The notes beneath the pieces are model-generated. The model saw only the letters and a program-made list of their open reading frames with translations. It did not search any database and had not been told where the DNA came from. This document shows positions 44,309 through 52,236 of a stretch of DNA of 64,000 bases, piece after piece (within the stretch, counting starts at the first letter, position 1; each line of letters begins with the position of its first letter). This stretch comes from RYN-230 sp963837515. Lineage in GTDB: Bacteria > Actinomycetota > Actinomycetes > Streptosporangiales > Streptosporangiaceae. The position numbers and the translations under genes are program-made. The stretch covers positions 62,001 to 126,000 of the forward strand of contig CAWINT010000006.1 of the NCBI GenBank assembly GCA_963837515.1, given 5' to 3'.

Positions 44309-45076
44309 GTGGTCACCCACGAGGACGCGACCGCCCTGCCCGGTGAGCGGTATGAGGACCTGATCGAGTCGCTTACCGAACTGAGCCAGGCCCTGGCCCA
44401 GGACGAATCCGTACCCGAGACGTTGCAGAGCATCCTGGCCCTGGCGCTGCGCCTGGTACCCGGCTGCCACGCGGCGAGCATCACGGTGCTGGACGAGGAT
44501 AGCAATCCGGCCACCCTCGTGGCCACCGATCCGGAGACCGAGGAACTGGACCAGCGGCAGTACCTGCTGCACGACGGGCCCTGCCTGGAGGCGGCCCGGG
44601 ACCGGAAGGCCAGCAGCTGGAGCCTCAGCGAAGCCGAGCAGCGCTGGCCCGACTTCACCGACCTGGCCAAGGAGATGGGGCTGCACAGTTACCTGTCCGC
44701 CGGCCTCGACCTGGGCGGCCGGCGGCTGGGTGCGCTGAACCTCAGCAGCCGGGGAACCGACGGCTTCGGCCGGTTCGACGAGGGCCTCATCAGGCTGTTC
44801 GTGCCGCCGGCCGCGGCCGCTATTGTCACCGCCGACCGGTACGCGCGGGCCCGCGAGCTGGCCGGGCAACTGGAGCAGGCGCTGCTCTCCCGGGCGGTGA
44901 TCGACCAGGCCATCGGCATCATCATGGCCGAGTCACACTGCTGCGCCGACCAGGCGTTCAGCGTGCTCAGGCGGGCCTCCAACAACCGCCGGACCAAGCT
45001 GCGGGACCTCGCCACCGAGATCGTCGAGCGAGTCGGGGGGCGACGGCCGGACGCTGGCCCCAGCGACGTAGCGTGA
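44309..45076 (+). CDS. GAF-ANTAR signal-responsive antiterminator
   Basis: 255 residues, GTG 44309 with GGAGG upstream. GAF domain, about residues 20-165 (TLQSILALALRLVPGCHAAS, LLHDGPCLEAARDRK, SYLSAGLDLGGRRLGALNLS), then the ANTAR domain (QLEQALLSRAVIDQAIGIIM, CCADQAFSVLRRASNN). ANTAR proteins bind paired RNA hairpins and prevent premature termination; the GAF domain would sense a small ligand or redox state. Several leaders in this island contain hairpins, but no paired ANTAR hexaloop motif was identified. Confidence 0.88.
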   Translation: MVTHEDATALPGERYEDLIESLTELSQALAQDESVPETLQSILALALRLVPGCHAASITVLDEDSNPATLVATDPETEELDQRQYLLHDGPCLEAARDRKASSWSLSEAEQRWPDFTDLAKEMGLHSYLSAGLDLGGRRLGALNLSSRGTDGFGRFDEGLIRLFVPPAAAAIVTADRYARARELAGQLEQALLSRAVIDQAIGIIMAESHCCADQAFSVLRRASNNRRTKLRDLATEIVERVGGRRPDAGPSDVA

Positions 45077-45167
45077 CCGCCACGGTGACGGGCGAAACGG
45101 CCCGGCTGGCCCTCGCGGCCGCCGGTCCCGGACGAGGTGAGCCGGGCGCAGACCGGGCTCAGCGTTT

Positions 45168-45649
45168 TCAGGTCCGGGCCAGCTGGGTGGACAGATCGAT
45201 GACCTTGGCCCGGGTCGCGTGCAGCCGCAGGCTGCCGCCCCGACCAGCCGCCGGCTCAGCTGGTAGCCGAAGCCGGCATCCTCCTCGCAACTCCGGCGCA
45301 CCGTGGCGGCGTCGAATTCGAACGCCTCGGTGGGCTGCATGGCCACGGCCCCGAACTGCCATTCGAACGGCGGCAGGAACCATGACAAGCCGACCACGTC
45401 GCCACGGCCCAGCACCTCCACGATGATCCGCCGACGTCCCGGCACGTTCATGTCCAGCGCGACCTGGCCTGTCCTGATCAGCCAGAACTGCCGGGCGACA
45501 CCGCCCGCCGAGAAGAAGCGGTGCCCGGCGGGCACGCTGGTCAGCGACGCCGCCGCGGCCAGCCGGGCCAGCTGCCCGGCTGGCATCCCGCGCAGGAACG
45601 CCTGCCCTTCCAGCGCGGACGCCAGCACCGGAGCTGTCGTCATGGCCAT
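45168..45649 (-). CDS. Cyclic-nucleotide-binding-domain protein (CRP-type sensor domain only), frame-disrupted
   Basis: About 160 residues after correction. From ATG 45649 the frame encodes a cNMP-binding beta-barrel: LRGMPAGQLARLAAAASLTS, VPAGHRFFSAGGVARQFWLI, GDVVGLSWFLPPFEWQFGAV, ending SRRLVGAA. At 45221-45245, in a GGGGCGGCAGCC stretch, the frame shifts by one base and the expected C-terminal helix RLHATRAKVIDLSTQLA continues in the neighbouring frame to the stop at 45168. No HTH is present. Read uncorrected, the ORF would run antisense through the GAF-ANTAR gene to 44933. Such single-domain proteins accompany DosR-type genes in several actinobacteria; role unknown. Confidence 0.75.
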
Positions 45650-45721
45650 CCCTCCCCCGCGTCCGGGTGAGGCCGGTGCCCGCTGGCTGCCGCTCCCGCG
45701 GCAGCCTGCGCCACAACCGGT

Positions 45722-46726
45722 TTACAGCTGACTGCCCACCAGGACCGCGAGGTCCTGCAGCCGGCAAGTGTAGCCCCACTCGTTGTCGTACCAGCCAAAC
45801 ACTTTCGCCAGTGTGCCCGACGCCTGGGTCAGCCCGGAGTCGAACACGCAGGACGCGGTGTCCCCGATGATGTCCCGGGAGACCAGCGGGTCGGTGCTGT
45901 AGCGGAGGATGCCCCGCAGCGGGCCCTCCTCCGCCGCGGCCCGGAAGGCCGCGTTGATCTCCTCCACGCTGGCCTCGCGCTCCAGCACGACCGCCAGGTC
46001 GGTCAGCGACCCGTCCTCCACCGGAACGCGGACCGCCACCCCGTCCAGCCGCCCGGCCAGTTCCGGGATAACCGCGCCGGTGGTGCGCGCCGCGCCCGTG
46101 GTGGTTGGCACGATGCTCACCGCCGCGCTGCGCGCCCGGCGCAGGTCCTTGTGCGGCCCATCCAGCAGCATCTGATCGCTGGTGTAGGCGTGGACGGTCG
46201 TCATAAAGCCGCGGACCAGGCCGAACGACTCGTGCAGCACCTTGGCCATCGGCGCCACGCAGTTCGTGGTGCACGAGGCGTTGGAGACGATGTCATGCCG
46301 CTGCGGGTCGTATTCGCCCTCGTTGATGCCCATGACGACGGTCAGGTCGATGCCCTTGCCCGGCACCGAGAGCAGCACCTTGCGGGCCCCGCCCTTGAAA
46401 TGCAGGGCCGCGTCGTCCCGGGTCCGGAACTTGCCGGTGGACTCGATGACCACGTCCGCCCCGGCTGCCGCCCAGTCGATGGCGCCCGGGTCGCGGTGCG
46501 CGGTCACCGCCATCCGGTGCCCGCCGACGGTGATCGAGTCAGCATCGTGGCTGACCGGTGCCGCGAGCCGCCCATAGGTCGAATCGAAGGCCAGCAGATG
46601 GGCCAGCGTGGCCGCGTCGGTGATGTCGTTGACCGCTACGACCTCCAGGCCGTCACGTTCCAGGGCCCCGCGGACGAAGGCACGCCCGATCCGTCCGAGA
46701 CCGTTGATTCCTACCTTGATCGTCAT
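45722..46726 (-). CDS. gap: Glyceraldehyde-3-phosphate dehydrogenase, type I
   Basis: 334 residues, ATG 46726 with GGGAGG upstream. Oxidises glyceraldehyde-3-phosphate with NAD and phosphate. IKVGINGLGRIGRAFVRGAL binds NAD; the catalytic cysteine is in IVSNASCTTNCVAP; HAYTSDQMLLD, RAARTTGA-type phosphate-site residues and WYDNEWGYT are all present. A gap gene outside the usual glycolytic gap-pgk-tpiA cluster, inside the hypoxia island and with a DosR-box-like site upstream, may be a stress-specific isozyme that takes the triose-phosphate made by phosphoketolase. Confidence 0.93.
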   Translation of the reverse strand: MTIKVGINGLGRIGRAFVRGALERDGLEVVAVNDITDAATLAHLLAFDSTYGRLAAPVSHDADSITVGGHRMAVTAHRDPGAIDWAAAGADVVIESTGKFRTRDDAALHFKGGARKVLLSVPGKGIDLTVVMGINEGEYDPQRHDIVSNASCTTNCVAPMAKVLHESFGLVRGFMTTVHAYTSDQMLLDGPHKDLRRARSAAVSIVPTTTGAARTTGAVIPELAGRLDGVAVRVPVEDGSLTDLAVVLEREASVEEINAAFRAAAEEGPLRGILRYSTDPLVSRDIIGDTASCVFDSGLTQASGTLAKVFGWYDNEWGYTCRLQDLAVLVGSQL

Positions 46727-46839
46727 CGAGAAACCTCCCGTGGCCGTCGCGGCCAGCACCGCACGCAACCCTTGCGCTTGTCTCTACCAGCCTCGCCGGA
46801 CGGCTCACGGCCAGCCACAGGCGTACGGCATGGCCGCCG

Positions 46840-46853
46840 GGGACCATGGTCCT
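46840..46853. promoter_or_regulatory. DosR-box-like site, gap side
   Basis: GGGACCATGGTCCT: a single mismatch to GGGAC-N4-GTCCC and perfectly symmetric over its central 12 bp (GGACCATGGTCC). 113 bp from the gap start codon. Confidence 0.55.
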
Positions 46854-46928
46854 GACCGCCGGGCGGCTTCCCGTCGCGCCCGGCGCCACTGGCGGCCGCC
46901 CGGCCCCGGGCCGACCGGCCCGCAACCC

Positions 46929-46942
46929 GGGACTTTCGGCCC
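46929..46942. promoter_or_regulatory. DosR-box-like site, PPOX side
   Basis: GGGACTTTCGGCCC: one mismatch to GGGAC-N4-GTCCC. 76 bp before the PPOX-family start codon. Together with 46840-46853 it gives each divergent gene its own site. Confidence 0.55.
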
Positions 46943-47018
46943 CTACCCGGGCGGGATCCGGCCGGGAATAGTGACGCCGGGCGGCGCGTCAGCTCTGACC
47001 GTGCCCGATGGAGGTGCC

Positions 47019-47507
47019 ATGGTGATGATGTCGCAGCCGCGGCAGCTGCGACCGCTGTCGCGGGCGGAGTCACTCCGCCTGCTGGGCGGTGTCTCGATGG
47101 GCCGGCTGGTCTTCACCCATCTGGCCCTGCCGGCCATCAGGCCGATCAACCATATGGTGGATGGTGACCGGGTGATCATCCGGACCTACCACGGCACCGC
47201 CGTTGCCCACGCCGTGGGTGGCAATCCCGGCACCGTCGTCGCCTATGAGGCCGACCTGATCGACCCGGACGCGCACCTGGGCTGGAGCGTCATCGTCGTG
47301 GGCCGGGCCAACCGGGTAACCGACGCCGCGCAGGCCGACCAGTACCGCGCCCGGCTGCAGCCGTGGGTCGCGGGGGGCCTGGATGACGTCATCGCCATCC
47401 AGGCCGACATGATCGACGGCTTCCGCCTGGTTCAGTCGGCAGCTGATCAGCCGCCGCCGGGTGCCACTCACCCGGCTGGCCAGCGTCCTGGGCAACCTGA
47501 GCGCTGA
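47019..47507 (+). CDS. Pyridoxamine 5'-phosphate oxidase-related (split-barrel flavin-binding) protein
   Basis: 162 residues. ATG 47019 is chosen; GGAGG lies 4 bp upstream and closely following GTG/ATG codons at 47022-47028 would give a better spacing. The FMN-binding split barrel begins LRLLGGVSMGRLVFTHLALP, continues IRPINHMVDGDRVIIRTYHG and SVIVVGRANRVTD, and ends after a Trp-containing segment (RARLQPWVAGGLDDV). This pattern is that of the FMN- or F420-using PPOX class, several members of which belong to the DosR regulon. It probably reduces an unknown small molecule. Confidence 0.82.
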   Translation: MVMMSQPRQLRPLSRAESLRLLGGVSMGRLVFTHLALPAIRPINHMVDGDRVIIRTYHGTAVAHAVGGNPGTVVAYEADLIDPDAHLGWSVIVVGRANRVTDAAQADQYRARLQPWVAGGLDDVIAIQADMIDGFRLVQSAADQPPPGATHPAGQRPGQPER

Positions 47508-47558
47508 CCCTCGGCGGCCGCGCGGTACTCCCGGTTTCCGCGGTCCGGAGGTACGCTC

Positions 47559-48416
47559 ATGATGCCATTTCGCCGACCGTACGTAGTTAGGGCCGACATG
47601 CGTAGCCGTGGCACCCGCTTTGAATGCCTCCGGATGCGGCCTGGCGACCATATCGGCTGGGCGTTCACCGGTCCGGCCGAGTTCGCCGCGCTGGCCCGGC
47701 CCTTTCTGGCCGAGGGCGCGGCCCGGGGTGAACGGCTCATGTACGTGGCCGCCGACCCCGATCCCGCCGATGTGGCCGGCCTGGCCAGTCCTGACGCGCT
47801 CCAGGTCGCCAGCATCGCGGAAGTCTACGGCGCGTCGGGGATCGTGGATGTGGCCCGCCAGCGGGCCACCTTCGGGGCCGCGCTGACCGACGCCCTGGCG
47901 GCGGGCTACCGCGGAATCCGGGTGGCGGCCGACAACTCCCCGCTGGTCAGCGACGAGGCCCGGCTGGCGGCGTGGATCCAGTGGGAAGTCGTCGCCGACC
48001 GGTTCATGTCGGAAAACCAGGTCACCGGGTTGTGCGCATTCGACCGGGAGCAGATCGACATCGGCCGGCTGCGCCATCTGACCACGCTGCACCCGCTGTC
48101 GTCGGCCGCCCAGCCGGTCCCCCAGTTCCGGCTGTACGCCGAGGCCGGGGACCTGCGGGTCGAAGGCGAGATCGACTCGCTGGTCGTCGGCCAGCTGCGG
48201 CTGGCCCTGGGCTCACTCCCCCCGCGCACCGGTGTGCTGGTCAACCTGTCGGCGGCCACGCTGCGCGGCCGCCGCACCCTGGCCGGACTGGCGTACCTGT
48301 CCGCGGATGGGATCTCCGTCACCATCCGCGGCGAGCGCAGCGCCCTCAGCCGGCTACGGGCCCCCGGCCTGCCGCCCGGTAACGCCTTCATCCTGCAGGA
48401 GGCCAGCTCCTACTAG
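47559..48416 (+). CDS. MEDS-domain protein with C-terminal STAS-like domain
   Basis: 285 residues, ATG 47559 with GGAGG. The N-terminal MEDS domain, about residues 25-180 (GDHIGWAFTGPAEFAALARP, RGERLMYVAADPDP, GYRGIRVAADNSPLV, VTGLCAFDREQI), is the sensor domain first described in DcmR-type regulators. The C-terminal part (FRLYAEAGDLRVEGEIDSLV and VLVNLSAATLRGRRTLAGLA) looks like a STAS anti-anti-sigma domain without an obvious phosphorylatable Ser in the usual DSTG position. Likely part of a sigma or anti-sigma signalling pathway. It ends at the large palindrome 48518-48570. Confidence 0.75.
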   Translation: MMPFRRPYVVRADMRSRGTRFECLRMRPGDHIGWAFTGPAEFAALARPFLAEGAARGERLMYVAADPDPADVAGLASPDALQVASIAEVYGASGIVDVARQRATFGAALTDALAAGYRGIRVAADNSPLVSDEARLAAWIQWEVVADRFMSENQVTGLCAFDREQIDIGRLRHLTTLHPLSSAAQPVPQFRLYAEAGDLRVEGEIDSLVVGQLRLALGSLPPRTGVLVNLSAATLRGRRTLAGLAYLSADGISVTIRGERSALSRLRAPGLPPGNAFILQEASSY

Positions 48417-48517
48417 GAGGACTCAGCGCGCCGGTGGTCCACCGGTTCCCGGCGCGGCGGGTGCGGCTGCACCGGCTGCGCGGCTGTCGGTCAGCGGCGT
48501 CGCCCGGCAGCCGATCA

Positions 48518-48570
48518 ATCAGCGGTGTGCTTTACCCCCCCGAACCGGGGGGGTAAAGCGCACCGCTGAT
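48518..48570. repeat. Dispersed palindromic element, copy 2 (24-bp stem) between convergent genes
   Basis: Left arm 48518-48541 and right arm 48547-48570 pair over 24 bp with a single G-T-type mismatch and a 5-base loop (GAACC). The core is TTTACCCCCCC / GGGGGGGTAAA. It shares outer and inner motifs with 23691-23736. Situated 5 bp before the cydC stop codon and 100 bp after the MEDS-STAS gene, so it would terminate both transcripts. Confidence 0.85.
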
Positions 48571-48574
48571 GAGT

Positions 48575-50452
48575 TCAGCCGGGTTCTCCCTGCGCGGGGG
48601 GTTCCGGGGGGTCGTCCCCCCGGGCTGGCACCGCTTCCCACATGCGCTGGTAGAGGCCACCGGACCGGACCAGGTCCTGGTGCCGGCCCCGTTGCGCCAC
48701 CCGGCCGTGCTCCAGCACGACGATCTCGTCCACCTGGTCCAGGCCGTCCAGGTCGTGGGTGATCAGCAGGGTGGCCCGCCCCGCCGTCGCGGCCAGCAGG
48801 TCCGCGGTCAGCGCCTGGCGGTTCTCGGGGTCCAGGTGCGCGGTCGGCTCATCCAGGATGAGCAGCGCCGGGTCGGCCAGCAGCGCACGCGCGAGGGCGA
48901 TCCGCTGGCGCTCGCCACCGGACACGGCCACCCCGCGCGGCCCGACCATGGTGTCCCAGCCCTGGGGCAGCCCCTGGATCCAGGGCAGCAGCCGGGCCCG
49001 CGCCGCGACCTGGTCCAGGTCCGGCTGGGCGGCGGACGGCCGGGCCAGCCGCACGTTGGCCGCGATCGTCGTGTCGAACAGGTGCGGGTCCTGGGCGCAG
49101 CCGGTGATCACCGTGCGCACGTCATCCGCGGAGTAGCTGGCCAGATCCGCGCCGCCGAGCGTGGCCCGGCCGCCGGCCAGCTCGCAGAACCGCAGCAGCA
49201 GCGCGGCCACGGTGGACTTCCCGGCCCCGCTCGGGCCGACCAGGGCCACCCGGCGGCCCGCCACCAGGTCGAGGTCCACCCCGTCGATGGCCAGCGGGCC
49301 GTCCGGCTCGTAGCGCACCTGGGCACCGCGCAGCTGGACGTGCAGCGGCCCGGCGGGCAGCGGCCGGGGCGTGGGCGGGTCGCGGACCGGATCCGGCGCG
49401 TCCAGCACGGCACCCACCCGGGCCGCGCTGGCCCGGGCCTGCCCCAGCTGGATAGCGGCGGCCGGCAGCGCGGTCACCGCCTCGAAGGCGGCCAGCGCGG
49501 TCAGCGTGATCACCGCGAGCGGGACCCGGGTAAGCGTCCCGCCACCGACCGCGGCCACCCCGGCCACCAGCACCAGCCACAGGGTCAGCCCGGCCACGGC
49601 CTGGGACAGCCCGCTGCCCAGCGCGGCTCCCGCGGCCGCGCCGCGGGCCAGCCGGGTCAGCTCGGCATCGGCCCGCCCAGTGTCGGCCAGCGCGGCGTCC
49701 GCCGCCCCGAACGCGTGCAGGTCGGCCGCCCCGGCCACCAGGCCGGTGACCTGAATGCTCAGCTCCCCCCGGGCGGCGGCGGTGCGACGGCTGGCCTGTG
49801 CGGCCCGCCGGGCGGCCAGCCAGGACACGCCCGCCCCGGCCAGCAGCAGCCCGGCCGCCAGCGCCAGCCCGGCCGGGGCCAGGATGACCAGGCAGGTGAG
49901 GGCGGCACCGGCGCCGACCAGGAAGGCGGTCAGCGGCGGGGCCACCCCGCGGATGAACAGGTCCTGGGTGGCGTCCACGTCGGAGACCAGCCGGGCCAGC
50001 AGATCGCCGGAGCGGAACTCGCGCAGTCCGGCCGGGGCCAGCCGCTCCAGCCGCTGATAGACCTTGACCCGCACGTCGGCGAGCACCCGGAAGGCCGCGT
50101 CATGCGAGGTCAGCCGCTCCGCGTAGCGGAACACGCCGCGGCCGACGGACAGTCCGCGGACGGCCACGACGGCCACCGAGATGGCCACGATGTTCGGGTG
50201 CAGCGAGGCCCGGGCGAGCAGGAACCCGGAGGTGGCCAGGAGGGCCACCGCGCAGCCGGTGGACGCCGCACCGGCCAGTACGGCCAGGATGAGCTGCCCG
50301 CGCAGCGGCCGGGCCATCCGCAGCAGCCGCAGCAGCGGGCGCGGCCCGGTGCCCGGCGGAACGGCCGGGGTGGTGTGGGTGGCCGGGGTGGTGTGGGTGG
50401 CCGGGGTGGTGTGGGTGGCCGGGGTGGCCGGGGTGGCCGGGGTGACGGTCAC
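48575..50452 (-). CDS. cydC: Cytochrome bd assembly ABC transporter, CydC subunit
   Basis: 625 residues, GTG 50452 overlapping the cydD stop (GTGA). Fused membrane-ATPase half transporter: after a repeat-rich N-terminus (PATHT units) come six helices, then Walker A ALVGPSGAGKSTVAALL, signature VSGGERQRIALARALL and Walker B LLILDEPTAHLD. With CydD it exports cysteine/glutathione-type thiols needed to assemble cytochrome bd. Last gene of the cydABDC unit. Confidence 0.9.
   Translation of the reverse strand: MTVTPATPATPATHTTPATHTTPATHTTPAVPPGTGPRPLLRLLRMARPLRGQLILAVLAGAASTGCAVALLATSGFLLARASLHPNIVAISVAVVAVRGLSVGRGVFRYAERLTSHDAAFRVLADVRVKVYQRLERLAPAGLREFRSGDLLARLVSDVDATQDLFIRGVAPPLTAFLVGAGAALTCLVILAPAGLALAAGLLLAGAGVSWLAARRAAQASRRTAAARGELSIQVTGLVAGAADLHAFGAADAALADTGRADAELTRLARGAAAGAALGSGLSQAVAGLTLWLVLVAGVAAVGGGTLTRVPLAVITLTALAAFEAVTALPAAAIQLGQARASAARVGAVLDAPDPVRDPPTPRPLPAGPLHVQLRGAQVRYEPDGPLAIDGVDLDLVAGRRVALVGPSGAGKSTVAALLLRFCELAGGRATLGGADLASYSADDVRTVITGCAQDPHLFDTTIAANVRLARPSAAQPDLDQVAARARLLPWIQGLPQGWDTMVGPRGVAVSGGERQRIALARALLADPALLILDEPTAHLDPENRQALTADLLAATAGRATLLITHDLDGLDQVDEIVVLEHGRVAQRGRHQDLVRSGGLYQRMWEAVPARGDDPPEPPAQGEPG
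50373..50444 (-). repeat. 18-bp/9-bp minisatellite in the cydC N-terminus
   Basis: Three 18-bp units GTGTGGGTGGCCGGGGTG (50373-50426) followed by two 9-bp units GCCGGGGTG. On the coding strand it encodes TPATHT and TPA repeats. In frame. Confidence 0.9.
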
Positions 50453-52236
50453 GGGGTGCCTGCCCGGGCCTGGATGACGTCGCCGGCCGGGGCGGGTGCA
50501 CCGGCGGGGCCGGCCGCAGCGGACGGGCGCTGCGGGCCGGGTACCAGCTGGCCCTCATCCAGGCGGATGACCCGGACGGCGCCGCCGGTCCAGCCCTGGC
50601 CGTGCGTGACCAGCAGCACGGTCCGGCCGGCCATCAGCCGCTCGATCGCGTCCAGCAGTTGTCGGGCGGTGATCGGGTCCAGGTGCGCGGCGGGCTCGTC
50701 GAGCAGCAGCAGCGGGGCGTCCCGGAGGAAGGCCCGGGCCACCGCGATCCGCTGCCGCTGCCCCGCGGACAGCCGCGCGCCGCGTTCCCCGAGCGGGGTG
50801 TCGTACCCCTGCGGCAGGGCGGCGATGAACCCGGCCGCACCGGCCGCGGCCGCCGCCGCCTCGATAGCCGCTGGCGTGGCGTCCGGCTGACCGAGCGCGA
50901 TGTTCGCGGCCACGCTGCCCGGCAGCAGGTAGGGCTGCTGCGGCACCCAGGCGATCTGCCGGCGCCAGGCGGCCAGGTCCAGGGTGGCGATGTCCACCGC
51001 CCCGTCCGGGCCGGCCGGGGCGCCGACCGTGATCCGCCCCGCGGTCGGCTCGGTGAACCGGAGCAGCAGGGCCAGCAGGGAGCTCTTGCCCGCCCCGCTC
51101 GGCCCGGTCACCGCGATCCGCTCACCCGGCCGGATGTCGAACGTCACCCCGGCCAGGGCCGGGACCTGGCGGGTGGGATAAGCCAGGGTCACGTCGTTGA
51201 GGGTGATGGTCTCGGTGCGGAGGTCCAGCGGAAGGGGCGCGGCCGGGCCCAGCCCGCGCGGCGCGGAGCCGGCCGTGACCGGCACCGGCTCCTCCAGGAT
51301 CTCGCACACCCGGGCCGCCGCGGTCACCCCTTCCATGCTGGCGTGGAACTGCGCGCCGACCGCGCGCAGCGGCAGGTACGCCTCCGGGGTCAGCAGCAGG
51401 ACCAGCAGCGCCGTCTCGTACGCCATGTGCCCGGCCAGCAGCCGGAGCCCGACCTCCACCGCCACCAGCGCGGTGGCGAGCGCCGCGGACAGCTCCAGGA
51501 CCAGCGCGGACAGGAAGGCGACCCGGAGCGTGGCCATGGTCGCGCCCCGGTGTGCGTCCGTGACCTCCCGGATCACCCCGGCCTGGGCCCTGGCCCGGCC
51601 GAACATCTTCAGCGTGGGCAGCCCCTCCACCACGTCCAGGAAGTGGCCGCCCAGCCGGGCCAGCAGCTGCCACTGGTGCTGCGTCTTGGCCCGCGTCTGC
51701 AGCCCGATCAGCACCGCGAACAGCGGGATGAGGGGCAGCGTGACCCCGATCACCACGCCGGAAATCCAGTCGGCCGCGCTGACCCGGGCCAGCACCGCCA
51801 CCGGGATCAGGAAGGCCAGCACGAGCTGGGGCAGGAACCGCGCGAAGTAGGGATCGAGGGCGTCCAGGCCCTTGGTGCCCAGGGTGGTGATCTCACCGGC
51901 CTGCTGCCCGCCCAGCCAGGCCGGGCCGAGCCGGGTCAGCTGGGCGGCCAGCTGGCGGCGCAGCTGGGACTTGACCGTGGCCGCCGCCCGGAGCGCGGCG
52001 AACTCGCCACCGTAGGCGGTGGCCGCCCGGCCGGCCAGCACGGCCAGCAGCAGGCCCAGGGTGAGCGCCAGCGCGGCCACCCCGGTCCCGGTGGCCGCGC
52101 CGGCCAGGGCGTGCGCGAGCAGCCCGGCCTGCGCCAGGACCAGGCCGGTGGTGACCAGCCCGAGGGCGACCGCGAGCACCAGGTACCCCCGGGCGGCCGC
52201 GGCGTAGCGGAGCAGCCGTGGGTCAACCGGCCTCAT
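50449..52236 (-). CDS. cydD: Cytochrome bd assembly ABC transporter, CydD subunit
   Basis: 595 residues; ATG 52236 is fixed by its ATGA overlap with the cydB stop, although an open frame extends upstream. Six helices, then the ATPase with Walker A AVTGPSGAGKSSLLALLLRF, signature LSAGQRQRIAVARAFL and Walker B LLLLDEPAAHLD. The LGERGARLSAGQRQR form and gene order after cydB identify CydD rather than CydC. The C-terminus carries a Pro/Ala-rich tail. Confidence 0.9.
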   Translation of the reverse strand: MRPVDPRLLRYAAAARGYLVLAVALGLVTTGLVLAQAGLLAHALAGAATGTGVAALALTLGLLLAVLAGRAATAYGGEFAALRAAATVKSQLRRQLAAQLTRLGPAWLGGQQAGEITTLGTKGLDALDPYFARFLPQLVLAFLIPVAVLARVSAADWISGVVIGVTLPLIPLFAVLIGLQTRAKTQHQWQLLARLGGHFLDVVEGLPTLKMFGRARAQAGVIREVTDAHRGATMATLRVAFLSALVLELSAALATALVAVEVGLRLLAGHMAYETALLVLLLTPEAYLPLRAVGAQFHASMEGVTAAARVCEILEEPVPVTAGSAPRGLGPAAPLPLDLRTETITLNDVTLAYPTRQVPALAGVTFDIRPGERIAVTGPSGAGKSSLLALLLRFTEPTAGRITVGAPAGPDGAVDIATLDLAAWRRQIAWVPQQPYLLPGSVAANIALGQPDATPAAIEAAAAAAGAAGFIAALPQGYDTPLGERGARLSAGQRQRIAVARAFLRDAPLLLLDEPAAHLDPITARQLLDAIERLMAGRTVLLVTHGQGWTGGAVRVIRLDEGQLVPGPQRPSAAAGPAGAPAPAGDVIQARAGTP

